Source: Palaemon carinicauda
Taxonomy: Eukaryota > Arthropoda > Malacostraca > Decapoda > Palaemonidae
Length of the DNA: 64,000 bases
Direction: 5' to 3'
Assembly: GCF_036898095.1 (NCBI RefSeq)
Contig: NC_090730.1
Coordinates: forward strand, 28,003,780 to 28,067,779
The position numbers were made by a program, and so were the translations under genes. This document shows, piece by piece, positions 50,786 to 62,843 of this stretch; the stretch's first letter is position 1, and every line of letters begins with the position of its first letter. Below the pieces are notes generated by a model that was not told the DNA's origin, ran no database searches, and saw only the letters and a list, made by a program, of their open reading frames with translations.

Positions 50786-51213
50786 AAGAGGAGAATTCAA
50801 CACCAGACCAAAGAAAGCCTGTTGCTGTTTTGCTGGATAACCGGGGGACGTCAGTGGCAGGATACTCTCTTTCTATCCTGCCTGTCTCGGAACCCCAAAC
50901 CGAGAGGTAGTCCTGAATCGGAAGACACCTAAGAGGAAGGATCCTCAACGGAGTCGATTTCTTAGGGCTTGACCCGACCCAGGACTCTCGGAAAACCCGA
51001 GTCTCTTTACTTCAGGTTATCCAGGACGATACAGATATCACTGCCAGTACTTTCCGGAAAATATTCTCCATTTAAGAAGACTCAAACATTTTATGTAAAG
51101 TTTATAGATTAGTTGATAAATTCATAATTTTTTTTTATAAAGTTTGATAAATAAGAATTTAGTTGCCTTTCATAATAATCATCATTATAGCTATTTATGA
51201 ATTTTGAATATGC
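49831..51213 (+). repeat. Unit U, copy 2 (partial)
   Basis: Matches the first half of U1, with an internal loss of about 360 bp near 50508 relative to U1 and U3 (junction GTTATCTAAGCAACTTTG). Contains (ATT)n 50222-50252, a C run near 50643-50655 and (GA)n 50718-50781. Ends at GAATATGCTGC, where the inverted copy begins. Confidence 0.85.
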
Positions 51214-53493
51214 TGCATATTAAGTGAGGATAGAAAAGCAAAAGCACCACCTCTAGAGCCTCCTCAACCATCATGGCACCGATGATCCTCCAGTATCAAA
51301 CAAAATTTTTACTTAACCAAGATCTGTAGACCTTACTAAGACCTTGGCTTTATCAATGAGTTACGAAAAAAAAAACCTGAAAAAAGAAAAGCACTATGAA
51401 GAGATAGCGTTTCCTTCGTCGTGTCAAAGTCCCAGACGGATGAGATGCCATTTTTCTTTTAGTCTGTCACAATAATCATATCTCCTAAAGGCAGATTATC
51501 TTAATTTACATTTGCTGCATAGTAAGTTTTCATTTAGGTGAAGGCATACTAATTTTTAAAAGAAATACCATTAGAACATCCGAGGAAAGAGAGAAAACGG
51601 AGTCATGGCTTCTACAATACATCAATATGTTTTAAACGTTGCATTGTAGGCATATCTGACATTATAGCTTCTGCATCTACATGTTTTCAAAGTTGAATTG
51701 TAGGCCTATATGAAATTACAGCTCTGCATCTACATGTTTTAAGCGTTGCATTGTAGGCATATCTGACATTATAGCTTCTGCATTTACATGTTTTAAGCGT
51801 TGCATAGTACGCCTATATAACATCACAGCTTCTGCAGCTATAGAGCCTTGCATTGTAGGCCTACCTGACATTACCGGCACATCGTTGCTTTTGTGCAGTA
51901 TTCTAAAATCAAGCATTTATATTCCTCTTGTGTTTCTTCAGTAGCAGCAAATATGATCTATTTCAGTGTACAAACGATTACGCAATTTCCCAGAAATTTA
52001 GACAACTTCAGATTCCAAGAGAAAAAAATAATTAAGAGAAACTATATTGATGAGTTACTTTTCATGAATTAAACTGACCAGTTTTAATATTTTAATATTT
52101 TAAAGAGTTTGAATTAAAATTCATTATATATATGGTCATCATCTTTTCCTAGGCCTATTGACCCTAACGGCTCCGGTTACATTTCGCCAGCCGTCTCTAT
52201 CTTGAGCTTTTAAATCAATACTTCATTCATCATCTCCTACTTCATACATCACATGCTGTAAAATTGAAGTTTCCAAAGAATTTTATCAAACATGGTCTAC
52301 TGATATTGTTTGGACCTTAGACAGTCTTAATTACGAACAAACAATAGTTATAGTGAAATCTTGGAAACTATTTGTGACTGTTCGATGGAAATTCTAGGCT
52401 GGATATTCAGGTTAAGGAATGGAAATGTTTATAGGCCTAATAAATACGGAGTATTGAATTTGAGGGTGAAAAGTCTTTTATCTTTAAAGCACATCTCAGT
52501 GACACAGTGTTCAGACTAAACTTCCGACCCCTGAAAGGTCGACTTGATATTGTTCTTGTAAATAATATGATTTAATCGTTTAAGACTTCTTGCAACACAC
52601 CAGAGAACCCGCTGCTTCCTAATAAGCTATTGCTGAGCCATAATTGAAAACAAGGTTCCTAACAGCTATACTCTCATTGCAAAGCATCGACTCTAGAAGA
52701 GTTTAGCAATTCAAGTAACTGTCTGCATCTTTCAACCTCATTATTCCCATTGTATAACAGGGTCGGCCTCTCGAGTCTACTCTTCGAATCTATTTATTTG
52801 ATTTTCCTCTTTTGTACAGTACATTAAAACAAAATTTTAATCAATGATTTTATAAGTAAACTATTTTTTTGAAATCATATTTGAATAGGAATAGTGTTAT
52901 CCAGTTTTGTCCTTTAAAAGTTAATAGAAAGATTCATACTGTGTTGACTCGAAAATTAAGTAAAGGGAAAATGTGCTTTATCCAGAGAGGGATCTGACAG
53001 TACCCAATAACTTTCGCAATAGTATCAATGGGTGCCTACCAATGGCCATCAAAATACTGATCTATTTGCTAGAAGAATATTCAAAATTCATAAATAGCTA
53101 TAATGATGATTATTATGAAAGGCAACTAAATTCTTAATTATCAAACTTTATAAAAAATTATGAATTTATCAACAAATCTGTAAACTTTACATAAAATGTT
53201 TAAGTCTTCTTAAATGGAGAATATTTTCCGGGAAGTACTGGCAGTGATATCTGTATCGTCCTGGATAACCTAAAGTAAAGAGACTCGGGATTTCCGAGAG
53301 TCCTGGGTCGGGTCAAGCCCTAAGAAATCGACTCCGTTGAGGATCCTTCCTCTTAGGTGTCTTCCGATTCAGGACTACCTCTCGGTTTGGGGTTCCGAGA
53401 CAGACAGGATAGAAAGAGAGTATCCTGCCACTGACGTCCCCCGGTTATCCAGCAAAACAGCAACAGGCTTTCTTTGGTCTGGTGTTGAATTCT

Positions 53494-53562
<69 letters not shown>

Positions 53563-54821
53563 GTAACCCTTTCTTATCCTTTTCCTTCTTCTCTTCCTCT
53601 ACTAATAAAGAGCACGAGGTCGGGGGGGGGGGGAATTCCCGTCTACAGTATGCAGCCAGACTGTTGCTATTTATTTATTATTGCATTGGACAGCGTTGAA
53701 CATAACTTGTCACTTAGTAGTAAATCTTATATTTCACTTTGTAAACATGTGTATGAATGCACAAAGTTGCTCAACTGTTATGAAAAATTTTATTATTGAA
53801 AAAATATTAGATAGTTAAAACAATTGTGCTACAATAATATTTCAGAAAAAAAAGTAATACATTAATGAAACACGAATCCCTCTGAACACCTTGATTCCGT
53901 GAGACTATTCCTGGAACTGTGTCTGTATATAGTCGGAGTGGGAAAGAGGGCTTCAAGAGGGAAAATAATCTAAGCTTAGTCCTGTTGTCTAATAATAATA
54001 ACCATCTATGCATTTGGGTTATCAATTCAAAGTTATTACTTGATTTTGCTTATGTCGTTTTGTGTATGAAGCAAAAGGTAGTTAGGGTCGTGGTTTCGAA
54101 ACTTGCAATAAATTATTTCAAGACAAAGCTTAGGTAACAGTCAACGCTGCCTATATAGGTCTAATCTCTTGAGGAGTATATTAAGGGAGAAGTAATAATG
54201 ATAAATGATTAAGTAAATAAGCGAAGTGGTGTGTTATCTTCGGTACCAGAAATACAATTAAATCTACCTATATTATCCAACTTTAATTTACGAAGGGAAA
54301 GCTATAATCGGGTCAGTCATATTCCCCCACACCTATAATGGGCAGATTCTACAATAGCAACGTATCTCGAATAATAATAATAATGATAATGATGATGATA
54401 ATAATAATAATAATAATAATAATAATATGGCTCTGTCGTCTTGTCTTTAACACATACTAGGGTATGGCTATATGTCTGGTAGCAACAATAAATATTTGCA
54501 TGAAATCTTGTCATTTATGAAAGGTGTCTATCTGGGCATAAAGTTACGATTTGTGAAATTTCTCCACAGTCTCTTCTTCATTTTAATTATAGGCCTATAG
54601 GCTTTATAAGAATTATAAAATCAGAAGTGTCAACTTCAAGTTCCATATAACAATAAGGCAAGGAGGGGCAAACAGCATTTAAACCTTCACAAGTTGGGTC
54701 TAACTAAATCCTCAGTAAATCTCAAAAGACGAAAATGTCTAAAGATATTAAAGAACGGGGTAATAAATAATTTCATTTTTCAAATGACACCATTATTTTC
54801 TTTGAATAATATACTTAGGCA

Positions 54822-54828
<7 letters not shown>
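51214..54828 (-). repeat. Unit U, copy 3 (full length, inverted)
   Basis: Reverse complement of 40673-44278; its 53080-54828 part also pairs with U2. Carries about five copies of the 57-bp motif at 51605-51885, (CT)n at 53502-53558, a G run at 53622-53633 and (AAT)n at 54372-54425. It lacks the (GA)n-bearing stretch of about 160 bp found at 43770-43930 of U1. Confidence 0.85.
51605..51885. repeat. 57-bp minisatellite inside U3
   Basis: About five imperfect units with core CTACATGTTTTAAGCGTTGC and TGTAGGC(C/A)TAT; the equivalent part of U1 has about two. Confidence 0.8.

Positions 54829-54900
<72 letters not shown>
54829..54900. repeat. (TA)n microsatellite
   Basis: TA tract at the start of U3, as for the other U copies. 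Confidence 0.95.
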
Positions 54901-54902
<2 letters not shown>

Positions 54903-55407
54903 TAGTAGGTTGGCCAGGGCACCAGCCGCTCGTTGAGATACTACCGCTAGAGAGTTATGGAGTACTTTGACTGGCCAGACAGTACTATATTGGATCCTTC
55001 TCTCTGGTTACGGTTTACTTTCCCTTTGCCCACACAGACATCGAATAGTCTGGCCTATTCTTTACAGAATCTCCCCTGACTTCATACACCTGACAACACT
55101 AAGATTACCAAACAATTCTTCTTCAGCCAAGGGGTTAAATACTGAAATGTAATTGTTCAGTGGCTACTTTCCTCTTGGTAGGGGTAGAAGAGACTCTTTA
55201 GCTATGGTAAGCAGCTCTTCTAGGAGAAGGACACTCCAAAATCAAACCATTGTTCTCTAGTCTTGGGTAGTGCCATAGCCTCTGTACCATGGTCATCCAC
55301 TGTCTTGGGTTAGAGTTCTCTTGCTTGAGGGTACACTCGGGCACACTGTTCTATATAGTTTCTCTTCCTCTTGTTTTGTTAAAGTTTTTATAGCTTATAT
55401 AGGAAAT
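54901..55407 (+). repeat. SINE-like repeat X, second copy (3' truncated)
   Basis: Starts GGTAGTAGGTTGGCCAGGGC and matches the minus strand of 49229-49732, then stops at TATATAGGAAAT where repeat S begins; the LINE-like tail is absent. Confidence 0.75.
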
Positions 55408-56068
55408 GGGTAAGTACATATTTCTAAATTCGGATTCTACGCAGTAAAAAAAAAATGTATGATTTGACATCAAGAGCATTCAGATAAGGCAAGTCTTTGC
55501 CATCTTATTGCGAAATGCAATATTTCTGTAAATTCAATAGCATCCTTTTTATTAAAAAGAGCAATCCCCGACGAGTCTGTGTGCTAATTTTGGTGTCTGG
55601 TTCCGGAAATGGAAGATTCTCCGGAAAATTTTCTGATATCTTCTCCACTATCAGTAGAAGCATCAAATAATGATTACCAAAGTATTTGAATAAAAAAGAG
55701 TATAAGTAAAAATTATCATTAATTAAACATAACTGAAATCTGTTGGTGAAAATTGATACCAAATACTTTGAAAAGATAAGTAATTGACAACAACTGCAAT
55801 AATAATAATACATACATACATATACCAAAGGCACTTCCCCCAATTTTGGGGGGTAGCCGACATCAACAATGAAACAAAACAAAAAGGGGACCTCTACTCT
55901 CTACGTTCCTCCAGCCTAACCAGGGACTCAGCCGAGTTCAGCTGGTACGGCTAGGGTGCCACAGCCCAACCTCCCACATTATCCACCACAGATGAAGCTT
56001 CATAATGCTGAATCCCCTACTGCTGCTACCTCCGCGGTCATCTAAGACACCGGAGGAAGCAGCAGGGC

Positions 56069-57235
56069 CTACCGGAACTGCGTCACAATCGTTCGCCATT
56101 CATTCCTATTTCTAGCACGCTCTCTTGCCTCTCTCACATCTATCTTCCTATCACCCAGAACTTTCTTCACTCCATCCATCCACCCAAACCTTGGCCTTCC
56201 TCTTGTACTTTTCCCATCAACTCTTGCATTCATCACCTTCTTTAGCAGACAGCCATTTTCCATTCTCTCAACATGGCCAAACCACCTCAACACATTCATA
56301 TCCACTCTAGCCGCTAATTCATTTCTTACACCCGTTCTCACCCTCACCACTTCGTTCCTAACCCTATCTACTCGAGATATACCAGCCATACTCCTTAGAC
56401 ACTTCATCTCAAACACATTCAATTTCTGTCTCTCCATCACTTTCATTCCCCACAACTCCGATCCATACATCACAGTTGGTACAACCACTTTCTCATATAG
56501 AACTCTCTTTACATTCATGCCCAACCCTCTATTTTTTACTACTCCTTTAACTGCCCCCAACACTTTGCAACCTTCATTCACTCTCTGACGTACATCTGCT
56601 TCCACTCCACCATTTGCTGCAACAACAGACCCCAAGTACTTAAACTGATCCAACTCCTCAAGTAACTCTCCATTCAACATGACATTCAACCTTGCACCAC
56701 CTTCCCTTCTCGTACATCTCATAACCTTACTCTTACCCACATTAACTCTCAACTTCCTTCTCTCACACACCCTTTTAAATTCTGTCACTAGTCGGTCAAG
56801 CTTCTCTTCTGTGTCTGCTACCAGTACAGTATCATCCGCAAACAACAACTGATTTACCTCCCATTCATGATCATTCTCGCCTACCAGTTTTAAACCTCGT
56901 CCAAGCACTCGAGCATTCACCTCTCTCACCACTCCATCAACATACAAGTTAAACAACCACGGCGACATCACACATCCCTGTCTCAGCCCCACTCTCACCG
57001 GAAACCAATCGCTCACTTCATTTCCTATTCTAACACATGCTTTACTACCTTTGTAGAAACTTTTCACTGCTTGCAACAACCTTTCACCAACTCCATATAA
57101 CCTCATCACATTCCACATTGCTTCCATATCAACTCTATCATATGCTTTCTCCAGATCCATAAACGCAACATACACCTCCTTACCTTTTGCTAAATATTTC
57201 TTGCATATCTGCCTAACTGTAAAAATCTGATTCAT
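56069..57235 (-). CDS. RTE-like reverse transcriptase, C-terminal fragment
   Basis: 388 codons without a stop, from ATG at 57233-57235. The beginning of RT and the endonuclease are absent (5' truncation), so the ATG is probably internal. Motifs: AFMDLEKAYDRVD, LRQGCVMSPWLFNLYVDGV, LLFADDTVLVAD (FADD catalytic pair), LGSVVAANGG, then the C-terminal LRWFGHVERM and STRGRPRFGWMDGVK typical of RTE-type elements. The open frame indicates a recent insertion. Not functional alone, because target nicking needs the missing endonuclease. Confidence 0.85.
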   Translation of the reverse strand: MNQIFTVRQICKKYLAKGKEVYVAFMDLEKAYDRVDMEAMWNVMRLYGVGERLLQAVKSFYKGSKACVRIGNEVSDWFPVRVGLRQGCVMSPWLFNLYVDGVVREVNARVLGRGLKLVGENDHEWEVNQLLFADDTVLVADTEEKLDRLVTEFKRVCERRKLRVNVGKSKVMRCTRREGGARLNVMLNGELLEELDQFKYLGSVVAANGGVEADVRQRVNEGCKVLGAVKGVVKNRGLGMNVKRVLYEKVVVPTVMYGSELWGMKVMERQKLNVFEMKCLRSMAGISRVDRVRNEVVRVRTGVRNELAARVDMNVLRWFGHVERMENGCLLKKVMNARVDGKSTRGRPRFGWMDGVKKVLGDRKIDVREARERARNRNEWRTIVTQFR

Positions 57236-57287
57236 ACAACCCCTACCTCTTCGGGGTTGTATGAATCAGATTTTTACAGTTAGGCAG

Positions 57288-57290
<3 letters not shown>
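57206..57290. repeat. Perfect 38-bp hairpin at the LINE 5' end
   Basis: Arms 57206-57243 and 57253-57290 are exact reverse complements around a 9-nt loop TACCTCTTC. The left arm is LINE coding sequence; the right arm is its inverted copy running straight into (AAT)n. Confidence 0.95.
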
Positions 57291-57356
<66 letters not shown>

Positions 57357-58363
57357 GCTATAAATTCAACTGAATGATAAAGCAAGCAAAGAAGTAAAAA
57401 TTATAATAAGCAAAACTTGAAGTACTCTTAAACTGTGCATGAATATCGCTCAAAAGAAGAAAAAAACGAAAAGATATTTGTGCTTTGGCCGACTATGGCC
57501 AATCCTCAGCCTATACATTACATTCCTCCCAAGAGCTTGACTCTGACATGTTTAGTTTATTAAATTAATCCTCAAAAATACATAATTTCACCATGCCCGC
57601 AAAGTCCTTCGCCATTACTATCAATATTACTAACAATTGGATTTAATTTCTGTACTGCTTGGCACAACCGGGTTCAAGTCCCATTGATTTCGATCGTGGC
57701 GTTAGATAATTGAATTTCAGGATATCAAAAATTATTTCTAGGGTGGGTGTAAGTAGTGTGGAATGACAATAAAGATCCTAGCATTTGGCATAATGGTCTA
57801 AATGACACAGACAACTGCTAACAATGTGAGCCTGTGCAAATCAAATTAGGCTTCCAATGGAATAGTTTAATGAACAATCCTTTTTCAGAGAGTCAAGCTT
57901 TATAACAGAAGACTAGCAGTGCCCATTTAATCCAATTTTGAAAAAGGGAAAAATCATACATCTTAGCATTTTTTTTAATGAGTCTTTGGAAAAAAAATTA
58001 AGATCCAGAGGGAGGTTTTTTTTTTTGGTATGCTACAAAATTCTCCATCCACTGTCATGAAATACTTCTTGTTTCTTAAATATTTCTGGACTGATCCACC
58101 ATCCCATCTAATTCACCCTGACTACAAGTAGAAAGGCGAGAGAAAAACAACAGGGCAGAAGAGAAGGAAAGAACAGAACCTCTGTAATATATATCTACGT
58201 GGAAAAAAAACAGATCAATAACATACTCGTAAAAGTTAACAATTACTACAGTAGAGTTAGGTAGTTCAATATTCGACTGGTCTCGCACTCCCAGACACCT
58301 GTCGTCCAGAAAGGAGTGAAATGGAAATCTCTCTCAAACACCCGGACATCCATCAATTTATAT

Positions 58364-58600
58364 TGCCGTAAAAAAAGGGTAAAAATCCTGGAATAAAAGT
58401 TGCTGAGCATTTGTCGTTTTAAAAGCGGATATATCGACGTAGAGGAGTGATATTACGGTCACCAACTCGTAAAAGGTAATAACAAAGTAGGGCAAAAATT
58501 ACGGTCGCATGTATTTTACTGAAATACTGCTGATAATAGTATATTTTTTGTTGAGAATTTCCCATTAAAATTACGGGTTTTTTAACAGTGTATGTTATGG
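58364..58600. mobile_element. Possible MITE-like element
   Basis: Lies just beyond repeat S. One end reads TTTTTTAACAGTG (58571-58590); the other has TGCCGTAAAAAAAGGG near 58364. Internal ATTACGGTC words recur inverted. The ends are only weakly similar, so this is tentative. Confidence 0.35.
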
Positions 58601-59130
58601 TATCTGCTTGGGGGAAATAGTTGATTTGAAATTCCACAATATTTATATAAAATTGTTATAAAGCTGTACAAACTTCTTTAGATATTTGAATAGGAGAGTA
58701 AAGAATAAACTATATAAGTATTAAAAAAAAGAAACACACATTAGATACCTAATAGGTATTGTGCCGAGTTTGATTTATGGCATATTTAACCTTACTATAA
58801 GAAGACTTAAACAATTCTACTAACACATCAGCAAACCATGCTTAAACAGGTCTCTCAATTCTGCTTTTACTTGCAAAGAAAAGATCGGTATAAAGATGTT
58901 CTGATATCCAAGTGTTTTTACAGGAATTTCAAACTTACAATTTTGATCACAGATTGCTCAAGAATTGAGGGGGTGGGGTGAGGGTGTACGAAGAAAAATT
59001 CTACTTAAATGATAGATGGAGATTCGGCATATATTTCAATCTTACAATACGCCGCTGTTGATCTTAGTCTAGTGCGTGCTTCAATTAATTTACGCTTATG
59101 AATATATTGCCATTCTAATTAACAAAATAT
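58601..59130. other. Unassigned AT-rich region
   Basis: No recognised feature. Confidence 0.5.
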
Positions 59131-60720
59131 TCATATTTATGTATAGCCGAAATAATAATGAGAATAGCAAATGCAAGCATTGATGAATGTAAGTTTCCTA
59201 AATCTGAAAAAATGGCTATAGTCACACCAGTTCTGAAAAATGCACTGGACCACCAGGAATTAAGCTCATATAGACCTATTTCAAATCTATCCTTTGTCTC
59301 AAAAGTGCTTGAATATGTAATTCTTGAACAACTAGTCAACCACTTAGAAGTAATAGAAGCTTTGCCTGACAACCAATCTGCTTAGAGAAAACTATACTCT
59401 ACGGAGACAGCCATCTGCTGTGTTATAAATGATATGCTAGAAATGATAGATGGAAATAAATGTGGTATTTTGATATTGCTCGATCTCAGTGCTGCTTTTG
59501 ATACAGTTGTGCATGAACTGCTACTAAATGATCTACGGTCCATCGGTGTTGAAGATATAGCTTTCGAATACCTATAAGACTACTTGGTTGGTACAAATTA
59601 CTGTGTACAAATTGGAAACTCTTATTCATCATATGAACCCTTAAACAGAGGGGTACCCCAGGGGAGTGTACTTGGCCCAATCTTATTCTGCATCTTTACT
59701 ATTGGTCTATCGAAAATACTACAAAGGCAGGGCGTGAAGTTTAAACTATTTGCAGATGACACACAATTTTACTTCTCCATAAATGATATACGTGACACTA
59801 CTGAAACTCTAAACCGAATCCTTGATAGTGTTAGAGAATGGATGACATTTGAACAACTAAAATTGAATGAGAACAAAACTGAATTCATGGTGGTGGGCAA
59901 GAGAAACAGCGCGAGAAACTTCGGTGATATTCAAATGAACATGAATAATGACTCTGTGCCAATATCTAGTAAAGTTCGAGATCTAGGTGTATTTCTTGAC
60001 TGTAACCTGTCTCTAAATGCCCAAATAAATAATGTAATAAAAATTGCTGGTTACCATCTAAGAAATATTGCGTTTATAAGAAAGTACCTGGACGAAAATT
60101 CCGTAAATAAACTTGTGATAAACTGTGTTATTACCAGGATTGACTACTTCAACTCTATCTACTACAATTTACCAAAAGTGCAACTTAAGAAATTACAAAA
60201 CATAATAAACAGAGGGGCAAGACTGATAAAAGGTGTCCCACTTAGAGAAAGGTTCACCCCTATACTAATCGATTTTCACTGGCTGCCGATTAAAGCGAGA
60301 ATCGAATCTAAAATATGTACAATAACCCACCAAGTTATCAGAACCAGTCATCCAAAATGCTTAAGAGACTTGCTACATATTGCGCAGCCAACAAATCGTG
60401 TCGACACGAGAATAATTACATATGGTTTCAAACTATTAGAACCTAGATATATGTCTACTTTAAGCTCCAGAGCCTTTAAATATGCGGCTCGAGACTATGT
60501 AATAAACTCCCATGAAACATTCGAATGACTGAAGACATTAAGTCTTTCAAGAGGAAGCTGAAGGCTTTATTATTTCATGAGTCTTTTGACAGTGACGATT
60601 TAACAATAAATGAAGAATATGAGACATGAAACGTTAAATACTCTGAACGAATAAGATAAAACGACCGTGGAGGTCTTGTAGAGAGTGGGGTTCCCCTGCT
60701 GTATGGGACCGGAAAAGCAG
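59131..60720 (+). pseudogene. CR1/L2-like LINE reverse transcriptase pseudogene
   Basis: RT from the fingers region (LSSYRPISNLSFVSKVLE) through LLDLSAAFDTV, GVPQGSVLGPILF and FADDTQFYF to the C-terminal FHWLPIKARIESK and LLHIAQPTNR segments, then SFKRKLKALLFHES. Stops: TAG at 59383-59385 and TAA at 59575-59577. A 314-codon stretch (59584-60528) is open, and a shift near 60526 precedes the C-terminal helix. The endonuclease is missing. A 3' region of about 100 bp ends near TAATGTAAAGTAG. Confidence 0.85.
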
Positions 60721-60848
60721 CCATCAAAGTAATGTAAAGTAGTTTACCAAACTTTCAATTGGACTCCACAAGGCACTAGAAGAGTTGGAAGACCCTGTTA
60801 CTGTCCCTTGCCTCTGCCATTCGTGAGCTGCCTTAAAACTTTTAGAGA

Positions 60849-61079
60849 ATGTTCTCTATGGAAGTTTTAGAAGTATACGATCACAGGTCTACATGGCTGA
60901 GGACTATAAAGCGTGAAGCAGGAAAAGAGGAATGGAGAAGTATTGATTTAAAAGCTCAAGATAAAGGAGACTGGCGAAATCTAACAGAGGCCCTTTGCGT
61001 CAATGACATAGGAGGAGATGATGATGAATATGGTGTTTACTTGGAGAGAGCTGCCATTCCAGTCACGGTTATGCAATAG
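60849..61079 (+). pseudogene. LINE C-terminal fragment
   Basis: Reads WLRTIKREAGKEEWRSID then KGDWRNLTEAL, a pattern like the C-terminus of craft/LINE RT proteins (WRxxIxxD...DRxxWRxLVxALC). A shorter version is in U1 near 43250 and inverted in U3 near 52180. Confidence 0.5.
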
Positions 61080-61689
61080 TTTGTTATTCATTTACCTTTA
61101 AACAGTGTTGTCTGACGTCAACAGAAATCTGGAAAACAACGGTTTCTTTTTTACACGAACACAACGATTTCCTCTTACTAATCCACCAATATCTGTCTGA
61201 AAAGACAATTCTTCTAACGAGATAAACCAGCTACTGGTTGATCTGAATTTCCATTTTTGTTCATGAAAAGGAGGTACACGAAGTTGGCCTGAAGGAGTAT
61301 ACTGTAATTGGTGGTTTGTCAAAATGTCCTGAGACAAACCGTCTCGTTTATTCTGTTGGCTAATCTGTTTTTCAAATAATCTGTTTTCTTTTTTCATGTT
61401 TAGTACATTCTATTTATAGAATTTAATGCCATTAAAGTTTAAGTTTATGTTTGCTTGGGTTTATGAGTAATTCAGAATATGAGGAAATTAAATTAGTATG
61501 CTAGCAAAAACTTTCTTCATATTCGCATTTTTTTTTTTTTGTGTGTGGAAAAATAATAGCGAAACTATCACATGATGCGCAGAAAATAGTCTCAATCAAC
61601 TCTTTCACTCTCTCCGCTGTACATAGAATTTTGATTGATATTATTCACGTGAAGTTAACAGAATAAACGGCATACAGTGTACAGCATCT
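61080..61689. other. Unassigned region
   Basis: A 99-codon minus-strand frame (61098-61397) has no recognisable domain. Nothing else seen. Confidence 0.45.
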
Positions 61690-62215
61690 CGACAATGTCC
61701 CCAAGATGATCAAGAATGAAGGAAAAATAAATGAGATGATAACCTTAAAGATGAAAGAAAATTGTCGTGAAACATGACCAAGTACACATGTTGCAGGCTG
61801 TGCAAAAGATGTACAAGCGTACCATGTGTATAATTTGTACAATTCTCAAGAAAAAGGAAGAAATCAAAGGAATTGATGCTGAGAAAGGAGTACTTGCTTT
61901 GACGACATAACGGCCACGTGTAACAGATAACGTTAAAAACTTTCTTCTCATATGGATCAGTGAGACCTAGTTACCTGGAAATACGATAACCTAAAACATT
62001 ATTTGCGAAAAGGCAAAGCTATTGTACACAAACCTTTTGAAAAACGAACCCTATACGCCAGCAGGCGAAAGAAAATGAACATTAAAAAGAAGCCTTGGCT
62101 GGTTCGAAAACTTCAAATGAAGTACTTTACTGGTATCCATATTGTTGTGCAACATGCGGAAGCTGCTAGATCCGCTGTCAAGCCAGCAGATGCATTTATG
62201 TCCGAATGACCCAAA
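61690..62215 (+). pseudogene. Pogo/Tigger-like transposase N-terminal relic
   Basis: With frameshifts, fragments read in order like a Tigger CENP-B-type DNA-binding region: KENxxVKH, NSQEKEEIKGIDAEKG, RPRVTDNVKNFLLIW, then LLKNEP, GWFENFK and a HAEAA-like segment. No DDE domain and no terminal inverted repeats identified. Same broad family as the element at 31739-33600, but a separate, older copy. Confidence 0.6.
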
Positions 62216-62700
62216 ATTACTTAAATATATAAAAAGCAGAATGATAAATACATTTAATGTAAATAAAATAGGACTTAAAACTCACCATTTAAAAGCTATT
62301 CATGACTTGATATAATTTTGATTAAAAAACATATTTAGATAAATTCTAAAAATTCCAATTATAAATACACTTTACGTAAAATAAAAAAAAATATTTATGT
62401 GAATATACTATGATGTATATATATTACAAATTGTAAGATTTTAAATGTGTATTTCATTGTAAATAATCTAAATATTTTAATGTGAATGAAATAGTATTTG
62501 AAACTTCTATTAAAAAGTATTCACGTCTAGATATATTTTTTTTTATTTAAAAACATATTTAGATAAATAGTAAAAAAAATAAATTGTAAATACACTATAC
62601 GTAAAATATAAAAAAAATATTTATGTATGTATACTATGATGCATATGTTATGAATTGTAAGATTGTTTCATAATAAAAGAAAAAAAAAATATTAAGGTTC
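62216..62700. repeat. Tandem duplication, period about 227 bp
   Basis: Two AT-rich copies; shared blocks AACATATTTAGATAAAT (near 62328 and 62555) and ACTATGATG (near 62407 and 62633) are offset by about 227 bp. Confidence 0.75.
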
Positions 62701-62843
62701 ATGGATTCCAAATCTTACATGCGTCCGAAATGTTCAACTAAGACGAGACCTTAAGATTCCCAGGACCTTCATTACAGCAGAAGAGAAGGCAATTCCCTAT
62801 CTAAACCCCATGAAAGACCGTCTACCCCTGCAGGGTTTGTAGC

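Larger units (their letters stand above)
49229..55407. repeat. Palindrome: arms 49229-51213 and 53080-55407
   Basis: Left arm: X body, (TA)n and U2. Right arm: the same series inverted. Spacer 51214-53079 is the 3' half of U3. The length difference is explained by the 360-bp loss in U2 and unequal (TA)n. Confidence 0.85.
55811..57290 (-). mobile_element. 5'-truncated RTE-like LINE with a fold-back end
   Basis: Lies inside the (AAT)n of repeat S: AAT repeats at 55800-55810 on one side and 57291-57356 on the other, uninterrupted in the left S copy. The 3' end carries a short CATA repeat and a CAATTTTGGGGGGTAGCC motif. The truncated 5' end forms a hairpin (57206-57290). Confidence 0.85.
55405..58363 (-). 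repeat. Repeat S, right copy (interrupted by a LINE)
   Basis: Reverse complement of 2384-3852; without the LINE at 55811-57290 it is about 1.48 kb, equal to the left copy. The frame at 55505-55882 corresponds to that at 3495-3752. Confidence 0.88.

Noticed and set aside
50717..50932. Arg-Glu repeat frames at (GA)n tracts (also 41859-42056, 53375-53560)
   Set aside because: Microsatellite translation.
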